The notes: generated by a model from the letters alone, not told the origin. Shown: positions 37,693 to 46,979, counted from the first letter of the stretch. The stretch is DNA of 64,000 nt from Saccharothrix sp. S26 (GCF_021390395.1 NZ_JAJUWT010000012.1:1-64000); one strand, 5' to 3'. Numbers and translations are program-made.

Positions 37693-37851
37693 TCAGCGCC
37701 CGTCGTCGGACTCGGGCATCTCCGCGCCGCACCGGGCGCACACCGGCCGCACCGGCCCCTCGGCCAGCGATCCGCACTCCGGGCACACGCGCGACAACCA
37801 GCACACCGGGTCGCCGACCGGCTCCGGGCCGCCGTTCTCCTCGGACTCCAC
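37693..37851 (-). CDS. Small zinc-ribbon protein
   Basis: A 52-aa protein with an acidic N-terminus and a rubredoxin-like zinc ribbon: VCPECGS followed 11 residues later by CARCGAEMP, plus an upstream CWLSR. The GTG start has GGGGG upstream. It is divergent from the nsrR-like gene, sharing a 67-bp promoter region. Such small ribbons are common beside redox or stress regulators, but no function is known. Confidence 0.65.
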   Translation of the reverse strand: MESEENGGPEPVGDPVCWLSRVCPECGSLAEGPVRPVCARCGAEMPESDDGR

Positions 37852-37918
37852 CGTCGCCCCCAGCCTGGCCCCGCCCTGAACAGGACTCGAGAATACCGCT
37901 TTTGTTACGGTCGCCACC

Positions 37919-38365
37919 ATGCACCTCATCCGGTCCACGGACATCGCGCTGCGCGTCGTGATGCTCCTGGCCACCGACGGCGGTCGGCTCACCGTCGACC
38001 AGCTCGCCGACGCCCTCGAAGTGCCGCGCCACCACCTGGCCAAGGTCGTGCAGCGCCTGCAACGGCACCGCTTCGTGGCCACCGCGCGCGGCCGGACCGG
38101 AGGGGTCGGGGTGCCGGCGGCGACGCTGGACGCCTCGGTCGGCGCGATCGTGCGGGCGTTGGAGGGCGACGGCGAGGTGGTCGACTGCGAGGGGCCGCCG
38201 TGCCCGTTGCGCGGCGGCTGCCACCTGCGCAGCGCGCTGCGCGCGGCCCAATCGGCGTTCCTCGCCGTGCTGGACGGCGTGACGGTGCGGGCGCTGGTGG
38301 CCGAACCCGCCGGTCCCGTGCTGCTCGGCCTGGTGCCGCCGCCCCGACCGGTCGGCGCGCCGTGA
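37919..38365 (+). CDS. nsrR: Rrf2-family regulator, NsrR-like
   Basis: A 148-aa Rrf2 regulator with an N-terminal winged helix (VDQLADALEVPRHHLAKVVQRL) and three cysteines, Cys90, Cys95 and Cys101 (DCEGPPCPLRGGCHLR), placed as the Fe-S ligands of Streptomyces NsrR. Such a [4Fe-4S] protein senses nitric oxide. The next gene, a truncated haemoglobin, overlaps its stop (GTGA), supporting a nitric-oxide role. Confidence 0.85.
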   Translation: MHLIRSTDIALRVVMLLATDGGRLTVDQLADALEVPRHHLAKVVQRLQRHRFVATARGRTGGVGVPAATLDASVGAIVRALEGDGEVVDCEGPPCPLRGGCHLRSALRAAQSAFLAVLDGVTVRALVAEPAGPVLLGLVPPPRPVGAP

Positions 38366-38787
38366 CCCGCGACCTGGCCGGCCGGGACGACGCGGTGACG
38401 GTGGTGACCGAGTTCTACCGGCGTGCCTTCGACGACGCGCTGCTCGGCCCGATCTTCCGGGACGTGGCGCGGCTCGACCTCGCCACGCACCTGCCGGTGA
38501 TCGCGGACTTCTGGGCCACGGTGCTGTTCCGCGCCGGCACGTACCGCCGCAACCTGCTGCACGTGCACCTCGACCTGCACGAGCGCGTCCCCCTGACGGC
38601 GGCGCACTTCACCCGCTGGCTGGCGTTGTGGGCCGACACGGTGGACGAGCTGTTCGCGGGTGAGAAGGCGGACCTGGCCAAGTCGCAGGCGGAGCGGATC
38701 GCCCGGTCGATGGTGCGCAGGCTGCGCCGCGGTGACGCCAGCGAGCTGGTCACCATCCGCCGGCGGGACCGGGACGACGAGCGCTGA
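38362..38787 (+). CDS. Group III truncated haemoglobin
   Basis: A 141-aa haem protein of the 2-on-2 globin group III (TrHbP). Typical elements: DAVTVVTEFYRRAFDDALLGPIF at the start, then VIADFWATVLF, and the proximal His in TAAHFTRWLALWADTVDELF. Group III globins are associated with nitric oxide or peroxide chemistry. It overlaps the nsrR-like gene by 4 bp, so the globin is made together with its likely regulator. Confidence 0.9.
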   Translation: MTRDLAGRDDAVTVVTEFYRRAFDDALLGPIFRDVARLDLATHLPVIADFWATVLFRAGTYRRNLLHVHLDLHERVPLTAAHFTRWLALWADTVDELFAGEKADLAKSQAERIARSMVRRLRRGDASELVTIRRRDRDDER

Positions 38788-38846
38788 CCGGCTCCGACCG
38801 CGGCCGGTTACGGTGTGCTGTCGGCTTCCGAACAGAGGTTTCGCCC

Positions 38847-40369
38847 ATGATCAGGTTGGACCGCCTGGTGAACGTGCTGGGTGGCTACGGCGTGCGGTTG
38901 GCGTGCTGCCCGGTGCCGCGGTCGACGCAGTTGCGCAGCGTGGTGATGCGCGAGGCCGACGACGCGCGGGCGGTGGGCGGTGACGTGTTCCTGGCCGTGG
39001 GCGCGGAGTCGGTGGACCAGGCCGTGGCGTGGGCGGTGGCGGCGAAGGCGGCCGTGGTCCTGCTGCACGGCGAGGCCGAGCGCGAGGCCGCCGCGATCGG
39101 CGAGGCCGAGGGCGTCGCCGTGATGCTGGTCGACCCGGCGGTGTCGTGGAGCCAACTGGCCGGCGTGGTCTACGGGCTGGTGCTGGAGGGGCGGGAGACC
39201 GAGTCCGGTCGCGGTCCGACGGACCTGTTCGCGCTGGCCGACAGCCTGGCGGGCGCGGTCGGCGGTTCGGTCACGATCGAGGACCGGCTCTCGCGCGTGC
39301 TGGCCTACTCCAGTTCGCAGCAGGGCGCCGACCCGGCGCGGCTGGAGACGATCCTGAGCCGCCAGGCCCCGCCGCGGCTGCGCGAGGTGTTCGAGGAGCG
39401 CGGTGTGTTCGCCTACCTCGCCTCTTACGACGAGCCGCTGTTCGTGGAGGAGGACCCGGAGCACGGGTTGACCGGGCGGATGGTCGTGGCCGTGCGCGCC
39501 GGTCGCGAGCTGCTGGGTTCGGTGTGGGTGACGTGCGGCGTGCCGTTGACCGGGGTGCGGTGCACGGCGTTGGCCGACGGCGCGCGCACCGTGGCGCTGC
39601 ACCTGCTGCGGTCGCGGGCCAGCGCGGACCTGGAACGGCAGGTGGAGTCGGACCTGGTGATCCGGCTGCTGGAGGGCACCGCCGACGCCGCCACGGTGGT
39701 GAGCAGGCTCGGGTTGCCACAGGGTCCGTCGCAGGTCATCGCGGTCCGCGCGCACATCGCCGCCGAGCGGCACGCCGCGCTGCTGCTCGCGTTCGAGCGC
39801 GCCACCACCGGTTTCGGCTGGTCACGGCCCGGCCGCAGCACCTTGTCGGGCAACACGCTCTACACCGTCCTGCCGGGTGAGCCGGTGGCCGCCGCGCGGG
39901 AGTGGGTGACGCTGCTGCGGAACGCGCTGCCCGCGCAGGTGACCGTGACCGCCGGCATCGGCGGTACCGCCGCGGCGGCCGACCTGCCCGCAGCAGGCAG
40001 GAGGCCGACGAGTGCCTGGCGCTGCACGAGGCCCGCGCGCCGGGCGCCGTGCCGCCCGCCTACGACGAGTCGTGGGACGACATCCTGCTGCAACGCCTGC
40101 GTGCCGCCGCACGGGCGGGCCGCACCCCCGCCCGCGGCCCGGTCGCCGAGCTGCGTCGCCACGACCACGACCACGCCACCCACTACGTGCCGACGTTGCG
40201 GGCCTGGCTGGAGGCCCAGGGTGACCTGGCCCGGGCGGGCGAGCGGCTGGGCGTGCACCCCAACACGATCCGGTACCGGCTGCGCAAGATGGCCGAGGTG
40301 ACCGCGCTCGACCTGGAGGACCCGCGCAAGCGGCTGGCCATGATCATCGACCTGGCCGCCGCCGAGTAG
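38847..40369 (+). pseudogene. PucR-family regulator broken by a one-base deletion
   Basis: A transcription regulator of the PucR/CdaR type, about 507 aa if restored. The N-terminal ligand domain and central GGDEF-like part read from 38847 in one frame. At 39987-39989 the frame is lost: one C appears deleted from a CCCC run. The remainder continues in another frame with the C-terminal HTH_30 domain (DLARAGERLGVHPNTIRYRLRKMAEVTAL), ending at the TAG at 40367-40369. As written, the first frame stays open to 40301, giving a protein without the DNA-binding domain. A sequencing error or a real inactivation would look the same. It precedes the FAD-dependent dehydrogenase gene, its likely target. Confidence 0.85.
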
Positions 40370-40486
40370 CTGTCGGTTCACGACAACACCACCCGCCCCG
40401 ATTGTCGGCGATGGACAACAGCCCGACGGGGTACCTGGGCGATGCTGGCTTCGACGAGCAGTTCGGGTCCGGGTGTGGAGGTGGTC

Positions 40487-41746
40487 ATGGTCGACGTCGG
40501 GCGCAGCGACGGCGGGCCGCGGTCGGCGGTCGTGGTCGGCGCGGGCATCGTGGGCCTGTCGACCGCGTGGTTCCTGCAGGAACGCGGCGTCGAGGTGACC
40601 GTGCTCGACCGCACGGGCGTGGCCGCGGGCGCGTCGTGGGGCAACGCCGGGTGGCTCTCGCCGGGACTGACGATCCCGCTCAACGAGCCGTCCGTGCTGC
40701 GCTACGGCCTGCGGTCGCTGCTGAACCCGGCCGCGCCGCTGCACATCCCGCTGTCGGTCGACCCGGGGCTGTGGTCGTTCCTGCTGCGGTTCGCGGCGAA
40801 CTGCCGGTGGTCGTCGTGGACGCGGGCCGTGCGCGCCAACCGGTCGCTCAACGCCGAGTGCGTCGAGGCGTTCGACGTGCTGACCGCCAACGGCGTCGAA
40901 GCGCCCACGGTCGACGCGCCGATCACCGCCGGCTTCGAGAACGCCCGGCAGGCACAGGGCCTGCTGCACGAGCTGCGCCGGATGGCCGACGCCGGTCAGC
41001 CCGTCGAGCACGCCGAGCTCGACCACGACCGGCTGCGCGAGCTCGTGCCGCTCGCCTCGCCGTCGCTGACCACGGGCGTGCGGATCGACGGCCAGCGGCA
41101 CCTCGACCCCGGCGGGTTCGTGCGGGCGCTGGCCCGGTCCGTCGAGGCCCGCGGCGCGACGATCCGCGTGCTGGAGACCGTCGACATCCACTCCCACCGC
41201 CAGGGCGTCACCATCCACACGCGTCAGGGCGAGGTCGTGTCGGCCGACGTCGCGGTCGTGGCCACCGGCGCGTGGCTGTCGCGGCTGGCGGGCAGGTGGG
41301 GCGTCCGCGTCCCGGTCCGCGCGGGCCGCGGCTACTCGTTCACCGTGCCGGTGGACCGCCCGGTGCCCGGCCCGGTGTACCTGCCCGCCGCACGGGTGGC
41401 GTGCACGCCGTACCAGGGCGCGCTCCGGGTCGCGGGCACGATGGAGTTCCGCGACCCCGACGCGCCCGGGGTGGTGTCCCGGTTGGAGGCGATCATCGCC
41501 TCGGCCCGGCCGCTGCTCGACGGCGTGCGCTGGGAGGAGCGCCGGGACGTGTGGGTCGGCCCGCGGCCGGTCACGCCCGACGGCCGCGCGCTGATCGGCG
41601 AGGTGCTCGCCCGAGGGGTGTACGTCGCGGGCGGGCACGGCATGTGGGGGCTCGCCCACGGTCCGATCACGGGCAGGCTGCTGGCCGAGCAGATCACCAC
41701 CGGCAAGCAGCCCGACGCGTTGCGCCCGTTCGACCCGCTGCGCTGA
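40487..41746 (+). CDS. FAD-dependent amino-acid dehydrogenase (DadA-like)
   Basis: A 419-aa flavoprotein of the DAO/D-amino-acid dehydrogenase family. FAD-binding GAGIVGLSTAWFLQERG near residue 16, WGNAGWLSPG near 51, and the C-terminal GHGMWGLAHGPITGRLLAE. It oxidises D-amino acids or related amines. The ATG at 40487 has GGAGG upstream; 15 in-frame codons earlier there is another ATG without one. It follows the PucR-type gene, a regulator class often controlling amine or purine catabolism. Confidence 0.88.
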   Translation: MVDVGRSDGGPRSAVVVGAGIVGLSTAWFLQERGVEVTVLDRTGVAAGASWGNAGWLSPGLTIPLNEPSVLRYGLRSLLNPAAPLHIPLSVDPGLWSFLLRFAANCRWSSWTRAVRANRSLNAECVEAFDVLTANGVEAPTVDAPITAGFENARQAQGLLHELRRMADAGQPVEHAELDHDRLRELVPLASPSLTTGVRIDGQRHLDPGGFVRALARSVEARGATIRVLETVDIHSHRQGVTIHTRQGEVVSADVAVVATGAWLSRLAGRWGVRVPVRAGRGYSFTVPVDRPVPGPVYLPAARVACTPYQGALRVAGTMEFRDPDAPGVVSRLEAIIASARPLLDGVRWEERRDVWVGPRPVTPDGRALIGEVLARGVYVAGGHGMWGLAHGPITGRLLAEQITTGKQPDALRPFDPLR

Positions 41747-41756
41747 GCCGGTTCGC

Positions 41757-41921
41757 ATGGACCGCACCCGCGACCCGCTCGACGGCGACGAGCGCGCCGA
41801 ACTGCACTGGTTGCGCGCGGAGAACGCGTTCCTGCGCGTGCAGCTCGAGATCCTGACCCGCATCGCCACCGGCTACGCCCGCGACGTCGACGCGCTCCTG
41901 CGCCGGCGCACGCCCGGCTGA
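41757..41921 (+). CDS. Small 54-aa coiled-coil protein
   Basis: A short frame starting 10 bp after the dehydrogenase stop: a charged N-terminus, then one long amphipathic helix (ERAELHWLRAENAFLRVQLEIL) and a basic tail (LLRRRTPG). The heptad-like pattern suggests a coiled coil that could dimerise. It superficially resembles IS3 OrfA but lacks the helix-turn-helix. No clear ribosome site; translation may be coupled to the dehydrogenase. Followed by a strong terminator. Confidence 0.6.
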   Translation: MDRTRDPLDGDERAELHWLRAENAFLRVQLEILTRIATGYARDVDALLRRRTPG

Positions 41922-41989
41922 GGCCACCAGCCAACCATCCCGTCCGAGGGGCCGGCGCCGCCGGACGACCCGGCACCGCGGACACCCGA

Positions 41990-42031
41990 GCCGTCAGGGC
42001 GGCCCGCACCTCCCCCGGCCGCCCTGACGGC
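41990..42031 (+). terminator. Strong terminator
   Basis: A perfect 15-bp stem (arms 41990-42004 and 42017-42031, GCCGTCAGGGCGGCC and complement) with a 12-nt loop between the 54-aa gene and the GreA-like gene. Confidence 0.85.
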
Positions 42032-42060
42032 ACCCACCTCACGACCACCCGAAGGCCACC

Positions 42061-42540
42061 ATGACCAACCGACGCACCTGGCTGACGCCGCACGCCCACG
42101 AACGGCTGCGCGACGAACTGGCCGAGCTGAGCCGCACCGCGGACACCGACGAGTCCGCCGACCAGGACGACCGCGCCACGCTGCGACGCCGCCGGCAGGA
42201 CCGCATCCGCGAGATCCAGCACCTGCTCGCGAACGCGGTCGTGGGCGAGGACCCACCCGACGACGGCATCGCCGAGCCCGGCATGGTGCTCACCGTCCGC
42301 TACGACGACACCGGTGACACGGAGACGTTCCTGCTGGGCACGCGGGCCGCCGAGCACGGCGACATCGAGGTCTACTCCCCCGACTCCCCCCTGGGCACCG
42401 CGCTGACCGGCGCCCGTCGGGGCGAGCAGCGGGCCTACCGCGTCCCGGCCGGCGGCACCATCCGCGTCACGCTGCTCGAAGCCGTCCCTTATGGACGGCA
42501 CCCGGCCGCGAACCCCGGTGCCGCGCAGGGGATCGGCTAG
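42061..42540 (+). CDS. GreA/GreB-family transcript-cleavage-like factor
   Basis: A 159-aa protein with an N-terminal antiparallel coiled coil (about 8-60, HERLRDELAELSRTADTDESADQDDRATLRRRRQ) and a C-terminal FKBP-like domain (about 75-150, VLTVRYDDTGDTETFLLGTRAAEHGDIEVYSPDSPLGTAL). This is the layout of Gre factors that enter the RNA polymerase secondary channel. The coiled-coil tip has Asp residues (TDESADQDD) but the sequence differs from housekeeping GreA, so it may be a paralogue with an inhibitory or stress role. Confidence 0.82.
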   Translation: MTNRRTWLTPHAHERLRDELAELSRTADTDESADQDDRATLRRRRQDRIREIQHLLANAVVGEDPPDDGIAEPGMVLTVRYDDTGDTETFLLGTRAAEHGDIEVYSPDSPLGTALTGARRGEQRAYRVPAGGTIRVTLLEAVPYGRHPAANPGAAQGIG

Positions 42541-42598
42541 CCGGACCACCCGGGAAGGCGCGTCCACGTGGGACGGCCGTCGCCGCGGGCCCGGCCGG

Positions 42599-45500
42599 TC
42601 ACTGATCGGCGAGCAGCCGGGCCCGGGTGCGGATCCACGACGGCAGCGTCGCGTCGTCGGCGAGGTGGTTCAGGGCGCGCCTGCCCACCGCGGTGTCGAG
42701 GTTCGCCAGGCGCTCGGCGGCGTCGAGGCGCAGTGCCTCGTCCTCATCGCGGTCGGCCGCGAACCGCTCCAGCAGCTCGGCCCGGTCGCGCCGGGGCAGC
42801 GCGTCGATGAGCCGGAGCCTGGGCCTGCCGGAGACGCCGCTGACGGCCAGCCCGCGCACCAGGTCCGCGCCCTCGTCCCGCCGCGCCTTGCGCGCGCTCA
42901 ACGCGGCCTTGACCCGGTCCTTGTCCGGCACGAGGTCGTCCACGGCGATCGACCGGTACGCGGCGAACTCCGCCTGCACCTGACCGGCCCGGCCCAGCTC
43001 GGCGGCGGCCTTCAACCGCTCGGCGGTCGCGCCCGCCCCGCGCGCGATGGCCAGCACCCGTTCCGCACCCACCGACGGGTCCGCCTTCAACGCGTCCACG
43101 GCGAAGGTGAACCGGCTCTTGGCGTCGAGCGCGGGAGAGTCGGCCAGGACGGCGTACATCGCGACCAGCTCGTCACGCCGCACGTGGGGGGCGGCCAGCG
43201 TGACGGCCTTGACGCGCGCGGCGGGGTCCTGGTGCTCGTTGCGCACCAACGCCGCCAGGTGCGGGCCCGCGTCCTCGGGCGCGACGACCATGAGCTGCTC
43301 GATGGCCCACAGCTTCTCGCCGTCGTCGGGGTGCAACGACTGCACCACGTCCACGAGGATCCGCCGGGCGGCTTCCTGGCCGCGGTTGCGCAACGCAGCC
43401 CGGACGCGCCTCTCGGCCGGGAAATCCCGGCCGGCGACCAGGTCGGTCAGCAGCGTGGACGGGCGTCCCACGCGGTCCACGAGGAACAGCGTGGCCGCGT
43501 ACCGCACGTCCACGTGAGCGGACGCGTCGCCGAACAGCTCCTCGCACACGGCGGTCAGGCGCGGCAGGTCGTGACCGGACAGCAACTCCATCGCCTGTTC
43601 GCACACCTCGGTCGACGTGGCGTGCCGGAGCAGGCGGCACACGAGGTCCGTGCCGCGGGCGCGGTCCAGCTCCACCGCCGCACGTGCCGCGCGCAGCCGT
43701 TGGTGGTCGGTCGCCTCCCACCCGGTGACGACCCGCCGCGCCACGTCGAGGGCCTCGCCCGGCCGGTGCGGCGCGAGCAGCCGCACCGCCGCGAGCCGCG
43801 CCTCCACGTTCTCGGCCTCGGCCAGCCCGGCGAACACGGCCAGCCCCGATTCGGGGTCGCGCTGGTGCAGCAGGGCCCCGGCGGCCGCTTGCGCCTGCGG
43901 CTCGACCCCGGGGTCGGCGAAGAACGCGGGCGCGACCTCGGCCGCGACCCGCGGCGCGACCTCGATCAGGAACCGCAGCGCCTGGAACCGGTCGTCGTTG
44001 CGGGCCCGGTTCAGCACCGCGTCCCGCAGCACCGCCACGGCCCGATCGGCGTCGAGGTCGTACAGCCACCGGGCCCGGTCCTGCCACGCGCCGACGTCGG
44101 CGGTCCGGCGCAGCTCGGCTTCCAGCCACCGCACCGCCTTGCGCGTCACGTCCTCGGGCAGGGCCACGCCGTGGTTGACCAGCTCGGCGAGGAAGCCGAC
44201 GTTGCCCGCCGCGTACGGCCACCACAGCAACCGGCGCAGCACCGGGCCCAGGTCGTGGCCCTCCTCCGCCCAGTGCGCGGCCAGGAACACCTTGATCTGC
44301 GCGTCCGGCCACGGCCACCGCAGCCGCGGGAACAGCTTGCGCACCGTCGGCCGGGGGTGGCCGCGGGCGATCCGCGCGGCGGCGAAGTACTCCTCGAAGG
44401 TGTGGTGCAGGTAGTCGAACCGCTTGCCGTACTGGATGAACAGGCCGCTGAGCCGCAGGACGTCGGTCACGCACTCCGCCCACGTGCGGTCGTCGACCGG
44501 GGTCGGGCCCAGCCACCGCACCACGGCTTCCAGCGGGGTCGCGCGCACGCCGCCGATCAGCGCGTCGTGGGCGACGTCGGCCAACGCGTCGGTGAGCCGC
44601 CAGGCGAACCGGACGAACGCCTCCTCCGCCGCGCCGCCCCACCCGGCGACGCGTCCGCGCACCGTCGCCATCGCCTCGGAGTTGTGCACCTTCCGCAGCT
44701 GCACCTCGATGAACCGCCGGTACAGCTGGGTCTGGTTGGCGGGCAGCTCCCCGCCGCCGGTCTCGGTGTAGAGGTGGCACAGCATGGTCGCGAACAGCGG
44801 CACGTGCGCGAGCTTGGCCAGCTTCGTGCGCGTGATCCGACCCAGCAGGTCGTCGGCCGCGGCCTCCGGTCGGGGGTGCCCGTCCTCGCGCAGGTAGCGG
44901 ACCGCGAACTCGCGCAGGTCGGCGTCGGAGAACAGCTCCAGCCAGTAGGTCGGCGAGGTCTCCCGGTCGGCCAGCGGCACCAGCTCGTGCGGGTTGAGCG
45001 GCCTGCTGGTGACCAGGAACCGGTGCGTGCGGTCCTCCCGGTGCTCGCGGATCTGCCGGATCACGCGTTCGCGCACGTCCGGCGGGAACACCTCGTCCAG
45101 CCCGTCGACCAGCACGAGCCACGAGACGCCGGGCAGCGGCTCGGCCTGCAGCAGGCGCACCAGCTGGTCGTGCCCGAGCTTGAGGCCGAACGCCCGCGCC
45201 ACGCCGTGCGCCAGCGCGTCGGACAGCGCCTCGCCGTGGGCCAGGTCCTCCGCCCGGACCGGCACCGGGACGTACTCGCCGTCGCCGTGCTCGACCCACC
45301 GCCGGGCGCTCTCCGCCGTCAGGGTGCGCACCAGGCTCGACTTGCCCGCGCCCGGTCCGGCGATCACCTGCGCGCCGGGGAAGTCGGTGAGGCGGTCGGC
45401 GGGGATGACCTCGGCCGGCTCGTCGTCACCGGACTCCCGCTGGGACGCGGTGCGCTTGAGGTGGATGCGCGACAGCGGCGGCGCGCGGTGGTGCGCCCAC

Positions 45501-46024
45501 TGGTTCTCGTGCGCGCGGTCGGCGGCGGCGAGCGCGGAAAGGTAGAGCCGCAGGGCGGGGCCCTGGTGCCGCCAGTTCCCCGCCACGAGCTGCTCGGGTT
45601 CCAGCAGGTCCAGCCACGCGGTGTTGGCGCGGCCCGCCCGCGCCACGGCGGCGTCGACCTCGACGAGGGGCTGGACCGCGCCGGCCACGTCGAACACCCC
45701 GCACACCGCGCCGGTGCGCCAGTTCAGCACCGGCGCGCCCGGCGACCGGTCCACGTGCCGCAGCAGGAACGGTTCGGCCTGCTCCGCGCCGACGCACGCG
45801 TACGGGCCGTCACCCGGCACGGCCCGCAACTCGGGGCCGGTCGCGCCGGCGGTCAGCACCAGGCCCGGCGCGACCCGCACGCCCTTGCGGCCGCCGAGGT
45901 CGACCACGGCGTTGGCCAGGGCGAGGTAGAGCCGGTGCGAACCGTCGACCTGGATGTCGTTGTGCACGTCCCGGACCTGGACGACCGTGCCGACCACGAA
46001 GCCGGAGACGTTGTTGCTGTGCAC
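42599..46024 (-). CDS. NACHT NTPase (NLR-like) with RHIM-like N-terminus and HEAT-type repeats
   Basis: A 1141-aa STAND NTPase. The GTG start at 46024 is the first one that does not overlap the divergent MEDS gene; ribosome site weak. Residues 4-25 contain NNVSGFVVGTVVQVRDVHND, a glycine-spaced VVQV motif like the RHIM-type amyloid motifs of bacterial NLRs. Residues about 48-118 (VAPGLVLTAG, then GAPVLNWRTGAVCGV) look like a collapsed trypsin-like domain without a catalytic triad. The NACHT core has Walker A GPGAGKSS (223-230), Walker B LVDGLDEV (Asp307-Glu311) and sensor FLVTSRPL. From about 560 to the end, helical HEAT/armadillo-like repeats follow and probably form the sensor. Likely an oligomerising immune or death switch; the effector must be a partner in trans. 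Confidence 0.88.
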   Translation of the reverse strand: MHSNNVSGFVVGTVVQVRDVHNDIQVDGSHRLYLALANAVVDLGGRKGVRVAPGLVLTAGATGPELRAVPGDGPYACVGAEQAEPFLLRHVDRSPGAPVLNWRTGAVCGVFDVAGAVQPLVEVDAAVARAGRANTAWLDLLEPEQLVAGNWRHQGPALRLYLSALAAADRAHENQWAHHRAPPLSRIHLKRTASQRESGDDEPAEVIPADRLTDFPGAQVIAGPGAGKSSLVRTLTAESARRWVEHGDGEYVPVPVRAEDLAHGEALSDALAHGVARAFGLKLGHDQLVRLLQAEPLPGVSWLVLVDGLDEVFPPDVRERVIRQIREHREDRTHRFLVTSRPLNPHELVPLADRETSPTYWLELFSDADLREFAVRYLREDGHPRPEAAADDLLGRITRTKLAKLAHVPLFATMLCHLYTETGGGELPANQTQLYRRFIEVQLRKVHNSEAMATVRGRVAGWGGAAEEAFVRFAWRLTDALADVAHDALIGGVRATPLEAVVRWLGPTPVDDRTWAECVTDVLRLSGLFIQYGKRFDYLHHTFEEYFAAARIARGHPRPTVRKLFPRLRWPWPDAQIKVFLAAHWAEEGHDLGPVLRRLLWWPYAAGNVGFLAELVNHGVALPEDVTRKAVRWLEAELRRTADVGAWQDRARWLYDLDADRAVAVLRDAVLNRARNDDRFQALRFLIEVAPRVAAEVAPAFFADPGVEPQAQAAAGALLHQRDPESGLAVFAGLAEAENVEARLAAVRLLAPHRPGEALDVARRVVTGWEATDHQRLRAARAAVELDRARGTDLVCRLLRHATSTEVCEQAMELLSGHDLPRLTAVCEELFGDASAHVDVRYAATLFLVDRVGRPSTLLTDLVAGRDFPAERRVRAALRNRGQEAARRILVDVVQSLHPDDGEKLWAIEQLMVVAPEDAGPHLAALVRNEHQDPAARVKAVTLAAPHVRRDELVAMYAVLADSPALDAKSRFTFAVDALKADPSVGAERVLAIARGAGATAERLKAAAELGRAGQVQAEFAAYRSIAVDDLVPDKDRVKAALSARKARRDEGADLVRGLAVSGVSGRPRLRLIDALPRRDRAELLERFAADRDEDEALRLDAAERLANLDTAVGRRALNHLADDATLPSWIRTRARLLADQ

Positions 46025-46130
46025 CCGCGAGACGTTATCGGGCCGCCGCCGATCACGGGGACCGCTTCGACGCACCGGGCGCGGCGCCACGTGCGTGCCG
46101 AGCCGCGACCCCACCGCTAAGTTGGTCCGT

Positions 46131-46979
46131 ATGCGCAGGTCCGGAATCGTGCAGCACACACGCGACCTCGGGCGTCACGACCACGTCTGCTGGTCCTACG
46201 ACGACCGGGCGGACATCGGGCTGCACGTGGCCGAGTTCCTCCTCGACGGGCTGGAGCGGGGCCAGCGCGTCCGCTACGTGGGGTACGGGAACGCCGAGGC
46301 GCTGACCGAGGCCGTCCTCGCGGTCGACGGTATCGGGGCGGCCCTGACCGACGGCGCGGCCGAGGTGACGTCGCTGGACGCGGTGGGTCCCGGTGGCGCG
46401 GTCATCGACGCCCGGGGCCAGGTCCGCTCCTACGCGGCGGCGACCGACCAGGCCCTGGCGGCCGGGTACCGCGGGTTCCGGGTGGCCACCGAGGCCACGT
46501 CGCTGGTGCGCGGCCCGGAGCAGCTGACCGCGTTCCTGCACTACGAGCACCTGGTCGACCAGTACATGGCCGGGCACCCGTTCACCGCGCTGTGCGCCTA
46601 CGACCGGACGCGGCTCAGCGAGCAGGTGCTCGAACAGCTGGCCAGCGTGCACCCCAGCACCAACCTGCCCGGCGCCGGCTTCCGGCTGCACGCGTCGGCC
46701 CGACCCGGCCACAGCGCCCAGCTCAGCGGGGAGATCGACATGTTCAACCGGGACGTGCTGGTGCAGGTGCTCGACCGGGTGCGGCCACCGGCGCACGGCG
46801 GGCGGCTCGTGCTCGACGCCGCCGACCTGACGTTCATCGACCACCGCGGGCTCATCGGCCTCGACGCGTACGCCCGCAGCCGGGACACCACGCTCGTGCT
46901 GCGCACCGCGTTCCCGGGCGCGGCGCGGATCGCGGACCTGCTCGACCTGCCCGGCGTCCGCGTGGAGCCGGTAGCGTGA
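46131..46979 (+). CDS. MEDS-STAS fusion protein (anti-sigma antagonist)
   Basis: A 282-aa protein. The N-terminal MEDS (DcmR sensory) domain shows HDHVCWSYDDRADIGLHVAEFLLDGLERGQRVRYVG and ends near EHLVDQYMAGHPFTALCAYDRT (about residue 163). The C-terminal STAS domain (about 195-282) reads EIDMFNRDVLVQVL and LVLDAADLTFIDHRGLIGLDAYA, with a His in the position usually occupied by the phosphorylated Ser. MEDS probably binds a small effector and STAS would bind an anti-sigma ATPase. Its stop overlaps the start of the next gene by 4 bp (GTGA). Confidence 0.85.
   Translation: MRRSGIVQHTRDLGRHDHVCWSYDDRADIGLHVAEFLLDGLERGQRVRYVGYGNAEALTEAVLAVDGIGAALTDGAAEVTSLDAVGPGGAVIDARGQVRSYAAATDQALAAGYRGFRVATEATSLVRGPEQLTAFLHYEHLVDQYMAGHPFTALCAYDRTRLSEQVLEQLASVHPSTNLPGAGFRLHASARPGHSAQLSGEIDMFNRDVLVQVLDRVRPPAHGGRLVLDAADLTFIDHRGLIGLDAYARSRDTTLVLRTAFPGAARIADLLDLPGVRVEPVA

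Noticed and set aside
41757..41921. Transposase OrfA (IS3-like) remnant
   Set aside because: Only the ELxxLRxEN-type coiled coil is similar; there is no helix-turn-helix, inverted repeat or target duplication.
42491..46120. A very long plus-strand open frame antisense to the NACHT gene
   Set aside because: High-G+C coding DNA produces long stop-free mirror frames; this one is Arg/Val/His-rich without domains, while the minus strand has clear NACHT motifs.
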